From the NCBI RefSeq assembly GCF_900631945.1, contig NZ_UZWE01000019.1:1-64000 (forward strand): a DNA stretch of 64,000 nt. Reading direction: 5' to 3'. Positions 10,920 to 20,232 of this stretch are shown here, piece by piece. The DNA comes from Paracoccus haematequi. Lineage in GTDB: Bacteria > Pseudomonadota > Alphaproteobacteria > Rhodobacterales > Rhodobacteraceae. Below the pieces are notes generated by a model that ran no database searches, had not been told where the DNA came from, and was given only the letters and a program-made list of their open reading frames with translations. The position numbers were made by a program, and so were the translations under genes. Position 1 is the first letter of the stretch, and each line of letters starts with the position of its first letter.

Positions 10920-11550
10920 AAAGGGTTGATTGAAGGTCTTTACACAAGATGTTGTGGACCGGCTGGAACGAACGCCTATGAAAGGGGGTGACGCCCAGAT
11001 CTAGCAGCGCGCGTTTATGGGCGGGCGTGGCGTAACCGGCATTCGCCTCCCAGCCATAGCCGGGATGTTGTTGCGCCAAATCCACCATCAGCCGGTCGCG
11101 CGCGACCTTGGCCAGGATCGACGCGGCGGCGATCGTCACGCAGCGCGCGTCGCCCTGGACGATCGCCTCTCCGGGGCAGGACAGGTCGCGGGGGATGCGG
11201 TTGCCGTCCACCAGCACAAGGCAGGGACGCTGGCGCAGGCCCGCGACCGCCATGCACATCGCCAGATGGGCCGCGTGATAGATGTTCAGGCGGTCGATAT
11301 CTTCGACACCGACATGGACGATGCAGTGATCGCAGTTGGCGGCCAGCCACGCGGCCAGGGTTTCGCGGCGTTTCGCGGTCAGCTTCTTGGAATCGTTCAG
11401 CCCGTCGGGGATGTTGGCGGGATCCAGGATCACGGCGGCGGCGGTGACGGGTCCGGCCAGCGGGCCGCGCCCGACCTCGTCCACGCCCGCGACATGGCGG
11501 GCGCCTCGGGCCAGGGCGGTTCGTTCGAAGCTGAAATCGGGCAGGCTCAT
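10918..11550 (-). CDS. rnhB: Ribonuclease HII
   Basis: 210 residues. Catalytic carboxylates are visible: Asp 24 and Glu 25 in GVDEVGRGPLAGP and Asp 115 in LVLVDGNRIP, plus NDSKKL and AAASILAKVARD typical of type II RNase H. It cuts RNA in RNA-DNA hybrids and starts removal of single ribonucleotides from DNA. Its ATG overlaps the stop of allA as ATGA. ccrM follows after about 90 bp with its own probable promoter. Confidence 0.95.
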
Positions 11551-12026
11551 GCGGTGACGGTTACAGGGGGAATGGTCACCTCTTCAAGGTTCACGCCCGC
11601 GCCTTCCCGGTCCACCACCAGGAAATCCGCCGGGCTGTCCAGCGGCGTCAGCACCCCGTGCCAGACGCCCGCGCGCAGGTTGACGCCGGTGCCCGCGGGC
11701 ACCAGGAAGGCGCGCGGCTGGCCGGGCTTGCCGCCATCGTCGGGGGCCACCACAGACAGCCAGGCCCCCTGCCCCAGCGGCATGAAGGCCTGGCTGCCCA
11801 GCGGATGGCGTTCCAGCAGCGTGCAGTCATAGGGCAGGCTGACCGCCTGCGACCGGAAGATCGAGATGATCGCATCGCCCCCGCCGGTCTCGACGGTGGC
11901 AAGCGCGTGATGGCGTTCGCAGCGGCCCGCGTTGATCATGCGGTCGGGGGTCGCGCGCGGGGTCAGGACATCCCCGAAGGGGGCGAAGGCTTCGGCGGTG
12001 ATCGGTTCGATGCGGATGCTGGTCAT
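11547..12026 (-). CDS. allA: Ureidoglycolate lyase
   Basis: 159 residues, matching the AllA/ureidoglycolate hydrolase cupin family: an IEPITAEAFAPFGDVL start, then the characteristic RSQAVSLPYDCTLLERHPLGSQAFMPL and VWHGVLTPL. It splits ureidoglycolate to glyoxylate and urea at the end of purine/allantoin degradation. No other allantoin genes are in the window, so it acts alone here, joined to rnhB by a 4-bp overlap. The start was chosen at MTSIRIEP, preceded by aaggagaaaccc. Confidence 0.88.
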   Translation of the reverse strand: MTSIRIEPITAEAFAPFGDVLTPRATPDRMINAGRCERHHALATVETGGGDAIISIFRSQAVSLPYDCTLLERHPLGSQAFMPLGQGAWLSVVAPDDGGKPGQPRAFLVPAGTGVNLRAGVWHGVLTPLDSPADFLVVDREGAGVNLEEVTIPPVTVTA

Positions 12027-12048
12027 GGGTTTCTCCTTGCGCCTTGGC

Positions 12049-13758
12049 TTACCCTGCCGGGGCCAGCCCGTCGAGGATCCGCGCCAGGATCGCGCGCCGC
12101 GTGGCGGGCCTGCGCAGCAGCGCGGCCTCGGCCCGCGCGGCGGCGGCCATGGCCTTGCATTCGCTTGGGTTTTCCCGTGCCCAGGCCAGTTTTTCGGCGA
12201 TGTCGCCGCAATAGCGCTCCAGCGGGATATAGTGTTTCCATGCCTGAAAGCGGCCGGAATAGAACACCTCCCACCCGTCCTCCTCGGCCAGCAGGACCGA
12301 TTGCCCGTCGATGGCCTGGATGAAGTTCGAACCGTGGTCATAGCCGGTCATGCACAGCTGATAGCGGAAGCGATGGAAGAATCCGCGCCCCTCGCGCGGC
12401 GCGCAATAGGGGGCCAGCAGCGGATCGCGGGCGAAGTCGCGAAACCCCCAAGCCATCACCACCCCCAGGTCGAAATCGGGATGGCCGAACCATTGCCGCA
12501 GGAAAGCCAGCCGGTTGGTGTTGCACAGCCGGTCCCAGGCCGCCTGCCGCCGGGCCGGGTCTTCCCCCGCCGCCGCCAGGTCGCGCAGAAAGACGTGGGA
12601 GGCCGGGCCGGGCTTGACGCCGCCCGTGCGTTCGCTGCCCGAGATCATGCCCCGCCAGACCACCCGGTCCAGCTTGTCCTCCCACGGGATCGGATCGGGC
12701 GCGGCATCGGGATCGAAGCCGGGCAGGCCGATGGCGTGCTGGTCGGGCAAGGGCCACAGGACCGCGTTCCGTGCGCCCGTGCGGCGGTTGTGGCACAGGA
12801 CGGGGGCGGCCAGCGGCTGGCCCTGCGGCGATCCGAACCACCGCGAATCCTCCATGTCGATGCGCAGGGGCATCGGGCGGCCCAGGCGCAGGGCGTCGTT
12901 GATGACGCCTTCGGCCCGGATCAGCTTGAAATGCCGGCCAGGGGCGGCGAGGGCGAGGCCGCCGTCCGGCACGGCGATGCGCCGGGGATTGCCGTTCCTG
13001 TCGATGACGGAACCGCCGCCACCCCAGATGGAAAAATATTCCGAAAACCCGCCCTCCTGGCCGGTGCCCGGCGCGCGGTGGCCAAGGCAGAAATCAGCCA
13101 CCTCCTGAACATAGGCGTGATCGACCCGTTCCGCCGCCGAGGCGGCGCGGGGCACGGCGGGATCGGCGGGCGGGCCATCCGCCGGGAACCAGCCCTGCGG
13201 CCCTCCGGGATCCGGCATGGGCAGGATCGGTGCCAGCCTCTCCGCCAGGTCGCGGGGCGAATCGCGGTCCAGATCGACGCGGATCAGCCGGGGATCGGTG
13301 CCGAAGGCGGTATCCACCGCCGCCAGATGGGCGTGCCAGTCGGCATCCCATATCCGGGGCAGGTCGGCGGGGGCGCAGCCACGGTGATGGGCATGGCAAC
13401 GCGCTGCGGCGCCCCCGTCGCGGGTCAGGCGGTCCCGGATCCAGTCCTGGGGCGCGCGGATGGTCAGGATGAAGCGGGCCTGCGGAAAGCGGTCGGCCAG
13501 CCAGCCGAACTGCCGCCACGCCTCCAACAAGGGGCGCCAATGCGGAGCGTCGCGGTAAAGGCCCGAAAACAGCACCGCGCCCGGCCAGAGGCGCAGCGGA
13601 TCGCCGCCGGTGGCCCGCGCGAACAGGATATCCTCGGCCAGGCGACCCTGGTCGTGGCAGACGGCGGCATGGCCGTTGCGGCGGAACATCCGGGCCAGCC
13701 GCGCCTCTCCACAGCCGTCCGGGCTGATGTGGAAGAACAGCGGCGGCGCGCCCGTCAT
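12049..13758 (-). CDS. Sulfotransferase-like / GT90 (CAP10-type) hybrid protein
   Basis: 569 residues. The first ~220 look like a sulfotransferase fold: PLFFHISPDGCGEARLARMF near the N-terminus in place of the PAPS-binding loop, and RFILTIRAPQDWIRDRL like the 3'-phosphate motif. From about residue 230 the sequence resembles glycosyltransferase family 90 (CAP10, LPS-modifying): DRVVWRGMISGSERTGG, FRYQLCMTGYDHGSNF, then WEVFYSGRFQAWKHYIPL. It presumably modifies a surface glycan, with sugar transfer more certain than sulfation. It lies between an Fsr-like exporter (7 bp upstream) and allA (22 bp downstream). The combination is unusual; see findings. Confidence 0.65.
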   Translation of the reverse strand: MTGAPPLFFHISPDGCGEARLARMFRRNGHAAVCHDQGRLAEDILFARATGGDPLRLWPGAVLFSGLYRDAPHWRPLLEAWRQFGWLADRFPQARFILTIRAPQDWIRDRLTRDGGAAARCHAHHRGCAPADLPRIWDADWHAHLAAVDTAFGTDPRLIRVDLDRDSPRDLAERLAPILPMPDPGGPQGWFPADGPPADPAVPRAASAAERVDHAYVQEVADFCLGHRAPGTGQEGGFSEYFSIWGGGGSVIDRNGNPRRIAVPDGGLALAAPGRHFKLIRAEGVINDALRLGRPMPLRIDMEDSRWFGSPQGQPLAAPVLCHNRRTGARNAVLWPLPDQHAIGLPGFDPDAAPDPIPWEDKLDRVVWRGMISGSERTGGVKPGPASHVFLRDLAAAGEDPARRQAAWDRLCNTNRLAFLRQWFGHPDFDLGVVMAWGFRDFARDPLLAPYCAPREGRGFFHRFRYQLCMTGYDHGSNFIQAIDGQSVLLAEEDGWEVFYSGRFQAWKHYIPLERYCGDIAEKLAWARENPSECKAMAAAARAEAALLRRPATRRAILARILDGLAPAG

Positions 13759-13765
13759 CGGGCCA

Positions 13766-14968
13766 TCACCCGCCGATCAGCCGCCCCGGCCGTGGCAGGA
13801 AGATCGTCAGGATTCCCAGGATCGGCAGGAACGAGCACAGCAGGAACACCGTCTCGATCCCCTGCGCGTCGGCCAGCACGCCCAAGGCGGCGGCGGCGAT
13901 GCCGCCCATGCCGAAGCTGAAGCCGAAGAACAGCCCGGCGATGGTGCCGGTGCGGCCCGGCACCAGCTCCTGCGCGAAGACCACGATGGCCGGGAAGGCC
14001 GAGGCCAGGATCAGCCCGACGATCACCGCCAGCACCCCCGTCGCGACCAGTCCGACATGCGGCAGCAACAGCGTGAAAGGCAGCACCCCCAGGATCGAAA
14101 ACCAGATTACCCGCAACGGCCCGATCCGGTCGCCGACGATGCCGCCCAGGATCACCCCGGCCGCCATGCCGCCCAGGAACAGGAACAGCATCATCTGCGC
14201 GCCCTGCGGACCGAGGCCGAACTTCTCGATGGTGAAGAAGGTAAAATAGCTGCTCATCGAGGCGGTGTAGATGTTCTTGGTGAAGGTCAGCACCGCCAGC
14301 ACGGCGATCGACCGGATCACCAGGTCGCGCGGATAGCGCAGCATGGTGTCGGCGCGGGCGGTGGCGGCGCGGCGTCGGCCCTCGGCCCAGCCGCCGACAT
14401 GCCACAGCATCGCCGATCCCAAGGCGGCGGCGACGGCGAACCAGGCCACCGCCGGGCGGCCCAGCGGCACGACGATGAAGGCCGCCAGCAGCGGACCCAG
14501 CGACTGCCCGAAATTGCCGCCCATCTGGAACAGCGACTGCGCCGTCCCGAACCGCCCGCCCGAGGCCAGCCGCGCCACGCGCGAGCTTTCGGGATGGAAC
14601 ACGGCCGAGCCGACCCCGATCAGCATCGCCCCCGTCAGCAGCATCTCGTAGCGATGGGCGAAGGCCAGCAGCAGCACCCCGCAGAAGGTCGCGGCCATGC
14701 CGAAGGGCAGCGACCGGGGCTGCGGATGCTTGTCCGTGGCCATGCCGATCAGCGGTTGCAGCAGCGATGCCGTGACCTGGAAGGCAAAGGTCATCACCCC
14801 GATCTGCGCGTAGGTCAGCGAGAACTCGACCTGCAGCAGCGGATAGATCGCCGCCAGCATCGACTGCATCACGTCGTTGATCATGTGGCACAGGCTGATG
14901 GCGGTCAGGATGCCCCAGGCCGTGCCGGTGGCTGCCATCGGGCCGGATGTCGGGATGTCGGCGCGCAT
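13766..14968 (-). CDS. MFS transporter, fosmidomycin-resistance (Fsr) type
   Basis: 400 residues with 12 predicted membrane segments. Fsr-family signatures: LCHMINDVMQSMLAAIYPLL at the N-terminus, GVGSAVFHPESSRVARLASGGR in the fourth segment, and SLFQMGGNFGQSLGPLLA. Members expel fosmidomycin or related small molecules, but the natural substrate is unknown. It heads the minus-strand group MFS-GT90-allA-rnhB. The first ATG is used; a second at residue 11 is possible. Confidence 0.85.
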   Translation of the reverse strand: MRADIPTSGPMAATGTAWGILTAISLCHMINDVMQSMLAAIYPLLQVEFSLTYAQIGVMTFAFQVTASLLQPLIGMATDKHPQPRSLPFGMAATFCGVLLLAFAHRYEMLLTGAMLIGVGSAVFHPESSRVARLASGGRFGTAQSLFQMGGNFGQSLGPLLAAFIVVPLGRPAVAWFAVAAALGSAMLWHVGGWAEGRRRAATARADTMLRYPRDLVIRSIAVLAVLTFTKNIYTASMSSYFTFFTIEKFGLGPQGAQMMLFLFLGGMAAGVILGGIVGDRIGPLRVIWFSILGVLPFTLLLPHVGLVATGVLAVIVGLILASAFPAIVVFAQELVPGRTGTIAGLFFGFSFGMGGIAAAALGVLADAQGIETVFLLCSFLPILGILTIFLPRPGRLIGG

Positions 14969-15233
14969 CGTTCCCCCACGCTTACCTGCATATCCTGCAA
15001 TACCAGCCCCTCGGGCGGGCGCAAGCGGGCTGTTGCCGCCGGTCGGCCCTAGCCTGCGCGGGTCTTGGCCGATCCCGGCCCACTGACGATTTGGACAGCT
15101 TCCCTAAACGTCGCCCGGGGCCGACACTGGCGCGGTATGTGTTTCGAGTAACAAAGTTAAAACAATGGCAAAAATTCCCGGCAACCTTGTCAGGTCGCTG
15201 CGCGCATCCGGCGCGGCGGGCGGCGGGCGGCGT

Positions 15234-15920
15234 ATGAATACCTGGCAATCCGTGCGCGCCGACGTGCTGGAACGAATACGGTCGCGCGAATGGCCGCCGG
15301 GGGAACTGATTCCCACCGAACAGGAACTGGCCGCCACATTGGGGTGCGCGCGGGCGACTGTCAACCGGGCGTTGCGCGAACTGGCCGACAGCGGCATCCT
15401 GGAACGCCGCCGCAAGGTCGGTACCCGCGTGGCCGCGACCGTGGCCCGGCGCACGGTGCTGGACATGCCCGCCATCCGCACCGAGATCGAGAACATGGGC
15501 GCCGCCTATTCCTATGAGCTGGCGCGCTTCACGACCCGCCACCCCACCCCTTTCGCGGCGCGGGCGCTGCAAGTGCCCCTGTCCCAGGAACTGCTGCTGA
15601 TCCACGCGAAATACACCGCCGACGGCCAGCCGCATTGCTGCGAGGCGGTCTGGCTGAACCCCGACCTGCTGCCGCCCCTGACGCGCGAGGATGTCGAACA
15701 GCAATCGGCGCATGAATGGCTGACCAGCCATGTGGCCCTGACGCATGGGCGGTTCTCGATCCTGGCCGCTGCCGCCAAGGGCGATTGCGCCTTTCACCTG
15801 AACATTCCCGAAGGCACGGCGGTCCTGACCATCGAGCGCACGAATTGGGCGGACACCCATCCGGTGTCCTTTGCCCGCCAGTTCTATCCCCCTCAGCACC
15901 GCCTGGTGTCCGAGGACTAG
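15234..15920 (+). CDS. GntR-family regulator with UTRA domain (HutC-like)
   Basis: 228 residues. The winged helix is at residues 1-65 (WQSVRADVLERIRSREWPPG, PTEQELAATLGCARATVNRALREL, GILERRRKVGTRVA), then a UTRA ligand domain (ALQVPLSQELLLIHAKYTADGQPHC, TLTHGRFS-like region, FHLNIPEGTAVLTIERT). This arrangement defines the HutC subgroup of repressors that sense histidine-pathway or sugar ligands. The frame extends to an ATG at 15165, but the extra 23 residues are basic and precede the normal family start. Stops of this gene and of the facing dctM overlap by 2 bp. No hut genes are nearby, so the ligand is open. Confidence 0.83.
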   Translation: MNTWQSVRADVLERIRSREWPPGELIPTEQELAATLGCARATVNRALRELADSGILERRRKVGTRVAATVARRTVLDMPAIRTEIENMGAAYSYELARFTTRHPTPFAARALQVPLSQELLLIHAKYTADGQPHCCEAVWLNPDLLPPLTREDVEQQSAHEWLTSHVALTHGRFSILAAAAKGDCAFHLNIPEGTAVLTIERTNWADTHPVSFARQFYPPQHRLVSED

Positions 15921-17167
15921 GCCAGCGCCGGAAACAGCGCCAGAGCGGCCAGGACCAGAAGGTCCAGGAACAGGAAGCGGCCAAGTCCCGCAAGAACCGT
16001 GCCGGTCGGAATGTCGCGGACAGCAGCGGCGACCACCACGGCGTTCAGGCCCAGCGGCGGCAGGATCAGCGCGATCTCGACCATCTTGACCAGCAGGATG
16101 CCGGACCACACCGGATCCAGGCCATGCGCCCCGCCGATGCCCAGGGCGAATGGCAGGGCCAGGACCAGGATCGCCGCCGGCTCGGCCAGCAGGCCCAGCA
16201 CCGCGCAGGCCAAGGTGAGCAACGCGACGGCGGCCAGATGCGGCAGGATCCCTGCGTCCCGGACGAGCAACGACGAAAGCGCGCTCAGATCCAGGACGGT
16301 CAGGAACAGCCGCGCGCCGATCAGGATCAGCAGGATCGACGCCGCCTGCATCGCGCTGTCGCGCAGCGCGGCCCACAGCGTCTCGGCCGTCAGACGATGC
16401 TGGAGGACGGCGGCAGCCAGGGTCACGGCCACGCAGACCGCCAGGGCGGCGACCGCCGACAGCCGACCCGTCCAGATGCCGCCCAGGATGATCCCGAACA
16501 GCACCGGCGCGGGCCAGACCGCCCGCAGCGCCGTGCCGCGCCGCATCGGCACGGCCCGCGACGGCGGCGCGGCCTGGGGATCGCTGCGGACCCACCAGGA
16601 CAGCACCGCGATCATTCCGGCCAGCGACAGGGCCGCAGGCAGCAACGCGCCCAGGAACATCGCGGCGACCGGGGTTCCGGTCAGCAGCGCCCACAGGATC
16701 AGCAGCATCGACGGCGGCAGCAGCGCCCCCAGCGTGCTGCCGATGGCGACCGAGGCCCCCGCCAGGCGCGGGTCATAGCCCGCGCGCAGCATCTCGGGCA
16801 CGGCGATACGCGACATGGTGGCGGCGCAGGCGACGGACGATCCGCAGGTCGCCGCGAAGCCCGCGCAGCCCAGGATCGCCGCCCCGGCCAGCCCGCCGCG
16901 CCTGTCCTGCAACAGCACCGCCGCCGCGTCATGGACCCGCGTCGCGAAACCCGCATAGAAGGCCAGGTTGCCCAGCAGGACCACCAGCGGCACCGCCGCC
17001 AGATCGGGCGCCGCCAGCAGGGCCGCCACCTGGTCCCAGGCCCGGTCCCCCGCCCCCAGAAGCGCCGTCCCGACGCCGCCCGCCAGCAGCAGCGAAAGCG
17101 CGACGGGCATCCGCAGGACCAGAAAGGCGATCACCGCCGCCATGGCGGCAAAGCCGATCATCTCCAT
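15917..17167 (-). CDS. TRAP transporter large permease subunit (DctM-like)
   Basis: 416 residues, almost entirely hydrophobic, with about 12 membrane segments. DctM signatures: VVLLGNLAFYAGFA, GAAILGCAGFAATCGSSVACAATM, GASVAIGSTLGALLPPSMLLILWALLTG and LVKMVEIALILPPLGLNAVVVAA. It is the channel subunit for Na+-driven uptake of organic acids with a periplasmic binding protein (DctP) and small subunit (DctQ). Neither partner is encoded alongside. Start ATG at 17167 matches the family (MIGFAAMAAVIAFLVLR); the frame is open 28 codons further upstream. Confidence 0.85.
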   Translation of the reverse strand: MEMIGFAAMAAVIAFLVLRMPVALSLLLAGGVGTALLGAGDRAWDQVAALLAAPDLAAVPLVVLLGNLAFYAGFATRVHDAAAVLLQDRRGGLAGAAILGCAGFAATCGSSVACAATMSRIAVPEMLRAGYDPRLAGASVAIGSTLGALLPPSMLLILWALLTGTPVAAMFLGALLPAALSLAGMIAVLSWWVRSDPQAAPPSRAVPMRRGTALRAVWPAPVLFGIILGGIWTGRLSAVAALAVCVAVTLAAAVLQHRLTAETLWAALRDSAMQAASILLILIGARLFLTVLDLSALSSLLVRDAGILPHLAAVALLTLACAVLGLLAEPAAILVLALPFALGIGGAHGLDPVWSGILLVKMVEIALILPPLGLNAVVVAAAVRDIPTGTVLAGLGRFLFLDLLVLAALALFPALA

Positions 17168-17339
17168 CGCCGATCCGTTCCGTCCTGTCTCACCGCGTCC
17201 CCGGATCCGTTGCCGTCGGGGAACGCTAGTGCGGCGGCCCGGCAAACTCAAACTGGAATTGACCGGAATGTGACCGGCGGTCTATCTGGCGATTTCGCGC
17301 AAGACATTGAATGCTGCGCCCACCCCGACGGAGAGATTG

Positions 17340-18623
17340 ATGCCGCGATTCCCCCTGCGAATCCCGCTTGCCCTGATCCTGGCGGCGCTGTCGGGCCTGC
17401 CTGCGGCGGCCCAGACCGACCTGCCCTTCACCGCCGCCGATATCGAGGCGGCGGCCTATGACGGCGGCGACCTGCCCTCGGGGCGGTCGGCGCTGACGAC
17501 CAAGGTGCAGGTGCTGCTGGACCGTTCCGGGATCTCTCCGGGCGTGATCGACGGCTTCAAGGGCGGCATGAGCCAGAGCGCGATCATGGCCTTTGAACGC
17601 CGGTCGGGCCTGCCCATCGACGGGGTGATGGATCCGCATGTCTGGAACCTGCTGCAATCCTTCGCCGCCCTGCCCGCGACCAAGGATTACACCATCACGG
17701 CCGAGGACGCGCAGGGCCTTGCCGATGCGATCCCCACCGATTACGCCGAAAAGGCGAAGATGCCCGCGATGGCCCATACCAGCGTCGCCGAACGCCTGGG
17801 CGAGCGGTTCCACATGGACGAGAAGTTCATCGCCTTCCTGAATCCCGGCGTGGACCTGGTGCCGGGCTCCACCATCAAGGTCGTCGACACCGGCAGCCGG
17901 ATGCGCGGCAGCGTGGCGCGGATCCTGGTCGATGTGAACACGCGCCGGGTGGCAGGGTTCGACGCGAATGGCAGGCTTCTGGTCGATTACCCGGCGACCA
18001 TCGGGTCTTCGGCCACGCCCTCGCCTTCGGGAAGCCATCATGTGAAGACGGTCGCGCTGAATCCGAACTATACCTACAACCCGCAGAAGAACTTCCAGCA
18101 GGGCGACAACGACGAGGTGCTGGTGGTGCCGCCGGGGCCGAACGGGCCGGTCGGCACGGTCTGGATCGGCCTGTCGAAACCCACCTACGGCATTCACGGC
18201 ACACCGACGCCCTCGCAGCTGTTCCGCAACCAGTCCATGGGCTGCGTCCGGCTGACCAACTGGGACGCCGAGGAACTGGCCCGGATGGTCACGCCTGAAA
18301 CCACGGCGGTGGAATTCCTGCCCCAGGGCGTGACCATCGCCGACGCGACTGGCGCGGCCCCCGCCCCGGCGGCAGAGCCTGCCGGGCCTGCCGAAACCGT
18401 GGCCACGCCCGTGACGGAACCCGCGCAGACGGCGCCCGCCGCACCGCTGGGTTTCCCGGCCGACCCGCTGGCGGCCAAGCGCGCGCCGTCCGAGCCTGTC
18501 TATGAGAACACTTCCGAGGAAGAGGCCGACGCCCTGGCCCCGGCAGCCGATGCGCTGACCGACGCCCTGACGGGCGCGCTGCCCGACGGCTTCGTGGCGC
18601 CGCCGCTGGACGAGCAGCCGTGA
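17340..18623 (+). CDS. L,D-transpeptidase with peptidoglycan-binding domain
   Basis: 427 residues. Signal peptide (LRIPLALILAALSGLPAAAQ), a PG_binding_1-like helix bundle (VQVLLDRSGISPGVIDGFKG, MAFERRSGLPIDG), a LysM-like stretch around FIAFLNPGVDLVPGSTIKVV, then the YkuD catalytic domain with His 286 (YGIHGTP) and Cys 302 (SMGCVRL). A Pro/Ala-rich tail follows. It forms 3-3 crosslinks in peptidoglycan or attaches proteins to it in the periplasm. ATG at 17340 follows ggagag; the frame opens 11 codons earlier. Its stop overlaps the next gene's GTG. Confidence 0.9.
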   Translation: MPRFPLRIPLALILAALSGLPAAAQTDLPFTAADIEAAAYDGGDLPSGRSALTTKVQVLLDRSGISPGVIDGFKGGMSQSAIMAFERRSGLPIDGVMDPHVWNLLQSFAALPATKDYTITAEDAQGLADAIPTDYAEKAKMPAMAHTSVAERLGERFHMDEKFIAFLNPGVDLVPGSTIKVVDTGSRMRGSVARILVDVNTRRVAGFDANGRLLVDYPATIGSSATPSPSGSHHVKTVALNPNYTYNPQKNFQQGDNDEVLVVPPGPNGPVGTVWIGLSKPTYGIHGTPTPSQLFRNQSMGCVRLTNWDAEELARMVTPETTAVEFLPQGVTIADATGAAPAPAAEPAGPAETVATPVTEPAQTAPAAPLGFPADPLAAKRAPSEPVYENTSEEEADALAPAADALTDALTGALPDGFVAPPLDEQP

Positions 18624-19372
18624 TCCGGCCGGGCGCGATCCTGCTGGCCCTGACCCTGAGCCAGGCCGCACCCGCCGCCGCGCAGGACCGCCCGCCCGAA
18701 CGACCCGCCCCGGCCGAACAGCCCGCCGCCGCGGATCCACAGCCCGATCCTGCGCCGGTCTTCGGCCCCCCCGCGCCGCCCCGCTGGTTCGGCCTGCGCG
18801 AAACCGACCAGGAATACGCCGCCTGCAAGCTGGCCCTGTCCTTTCTGGGCACCGTCTATTCCGAGGAAGCGGCGATCACCGACCCGGACGATCCCGATTG
18901 CGGCATCGCCCGCCCGATCCGGGTCGACCGCATCCTGCCCGACCTGACGCTGGAGGGCGGGGCGGTGATGCGCTGCGACACGGCCCGATCTCTGGGCTTC
19001 TGGGCGCGCGATTTCCTGCGGCCAGCCTCGCTGATGCTGCCCGGCGCGCCTCGGGTCATGGGCTTGCAACTGGGCACGACCTATGAGTGCCGCCCGCGTG
19101 TCGGCACTGGCGCGGACCAGCCGAAGCTGTCCGAACATGCGCTTGGCAATGCCGTCGACATCGCCGCCTTCGTCCTCGACGGCGCGGAGCCGCTGGCCGT
19201 GCAGCCGCGCGCCGATACCGGCGACATGGCCGAGGCGTTCCAGCGCACCGTCCGCGCGGCGGGCTGCCTGTTCTTCACGACGGTGCTTGGTCCGGGATCG
19301 AACGAGGCGCATGACGACCACCTGCATCTGGACATGGCGGCACGGCGCGGCGGCTGGCGCCTGTGCCAGTGA
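18620..19372 (+). CDS. Extensin-like C-terminal domain protein
   Basis: 250 residues with a signal peptide (ILLALTLSQAAPAAAQ), a Pro-rich linker (residues 23-55) and an extensin-like C-terminal domain. SEHALGNAVDIAAF and HDDHLHLDM resemble the zinc-site pattern (HxxxxxxD ... HxH) of M15 D,D- or D,D/L,D-carboxypeptidases, and four Cys may form disulphides. A periplasmic peptidoglycan-trimming role fits its translational coupling (GTGA overlap) to the L,D-transpeptidase. The GTG start is required by the overlap and leaves an intact signal peptide. Confidence 0.8.
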   Translation: MIRPGAILLALTLSQAAPAAAQDRPPERPAPAEQPAAADPQPDPAPVFGPPAPPRWFGLRETDQEYAACKLALSFLGTVYSEEAAITDPDDPDCGIARPIRVDRILPDLTLEGGAVMRCDTARSLGFWARDFLRPASLMLPGAPRVMGLQLGTTYECRPRVGTGADQPKLSEHALGNAVDIAAFVLDGAEPLAVQPRADTGDMAEAFQRTVRAAGCLFFTTVLGPGSNEAHDDHLHLDMAARRGGWRLCQ

Positions 19373-19381
19373 CCCCCGCCC

Positions 19382-20125
19382 TCAGCGCCTGCTGCGTTCA
19401 AGATCCAGATAGGACGGATCGAACCGCGCCAGCAGCGTCAGCCCCTTCCAGTCGGTGATGGTGATCTCCGCGCCCAGCCAGCGGATCAGCCCGCGGTCGC
19501 GCAGATCCCGCACCGCGCGGTTTACATGGATCGGCGAATAGCCCAGGATATCGGCCAGTTCGCGTTGCAGCAGCGGCAGGTGGAACTGATGCTCGGACGC
19601 GGCGCCCACGGCGTTCAGCCGCGTATAGATTTCGCACAGCAGATGGGCCAGATGCGCGCTGGAGCGCAGGGACGCCGCCGCCACCAGCCACTGCCGATGG
19701 ATCGCCGCGTCCAGCACCGTGGCCATCCACAGAAGCCGGGTCAGGTGGGGAAAATTCTCGGTGATCTCGGTCAGTTCCGTATGGTCGACGAATTCCACCT
19801 CGGCCGGGCCGACGGCGATGATCGAATGATCCAGCTTGGCCATCACCAGGGCGTGCAGATCCACGAAATCCCCCGGCACATGCAGCGCCGTGATCACCCG
19901 GTCGTCGGGCCGCCCGACAAGCGGATGGGACCGCGCCGACAACCCGCGCAGCATCATGCAACTGCGATCGGGGCTGCTGCCCGCGGGGACGATCACCTCC
20001 CCAGGGGCATAGCTCGCATGTTCGGTCTTCAACGTCCGCAGGCGTTCCAAGTCTTTCGTGCTGAGACTGTCACGCCTTTGAAGATAGCGGACAAAATACT
20101 CGGTGATCGCCAATTCGTTCCCCAT
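19382..20125 (-). CDS. Crp/Fnr-family transcriptional regulator
   Basis: 247 residues. Cyclic-nucleotide-binding-like beta roll (YAPGEVIVPAGSSPDRSCMMLRG, VPGDFVDLHALVM) and a C-terminal winged helix with LQRELADILGYSPIHVNRAVRDLRDRGLIRW. There is no N-terminal Cys cluster, so it is not an oxygen-sensing FNR; Rhodobacterales have many such Crp homologues with unknown ligands. It stands alone, convergent with the extensin-like gene (9 bp apart) and facing away from fliI, which lies beyond its promoter side. The start at MGNELAI was chosen; aaagg abuts the ATG. Confidence 0.88.
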   Translation of the reverse strand: MGNELAITEYFVRYLQRRDSLSTKDLERLRTLKTEHASYAPGEVIVPAGSSPDRSCMMLRGLSARSHPLVGRPDDRVITALHVPGDFVDLHALVMAKLDHSIIAVGPAEVEFVDHTELTEITENFPHLTRLLWMATVLDAAIHRQWLVAAASLRSSAHLAHLLCEIYTRLNAVGAASEHQFHLPLLQRELADILGYSPIHVNRAVRDLRDRGLIRWLGAEITITDWKGLTLLARFDPSYLDLERSRR

Positions 20126-20232
20126 CCTTTCCCGTGGTGTGGCAAATCGCCCGGACCGGCGCAATGGGATCAGGTTTCATCTAACATTCATTAAGCCAAC
20201 TCAAATGCTTGGCTGTTGGTTTCACCTTATGT

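Noticed and set aside
11547..12026. A purine-degradation cluster around allA
   Set aside because: No other allantoin, urate or urease genes are in the neighbourhood; the linkage is to rnhB.
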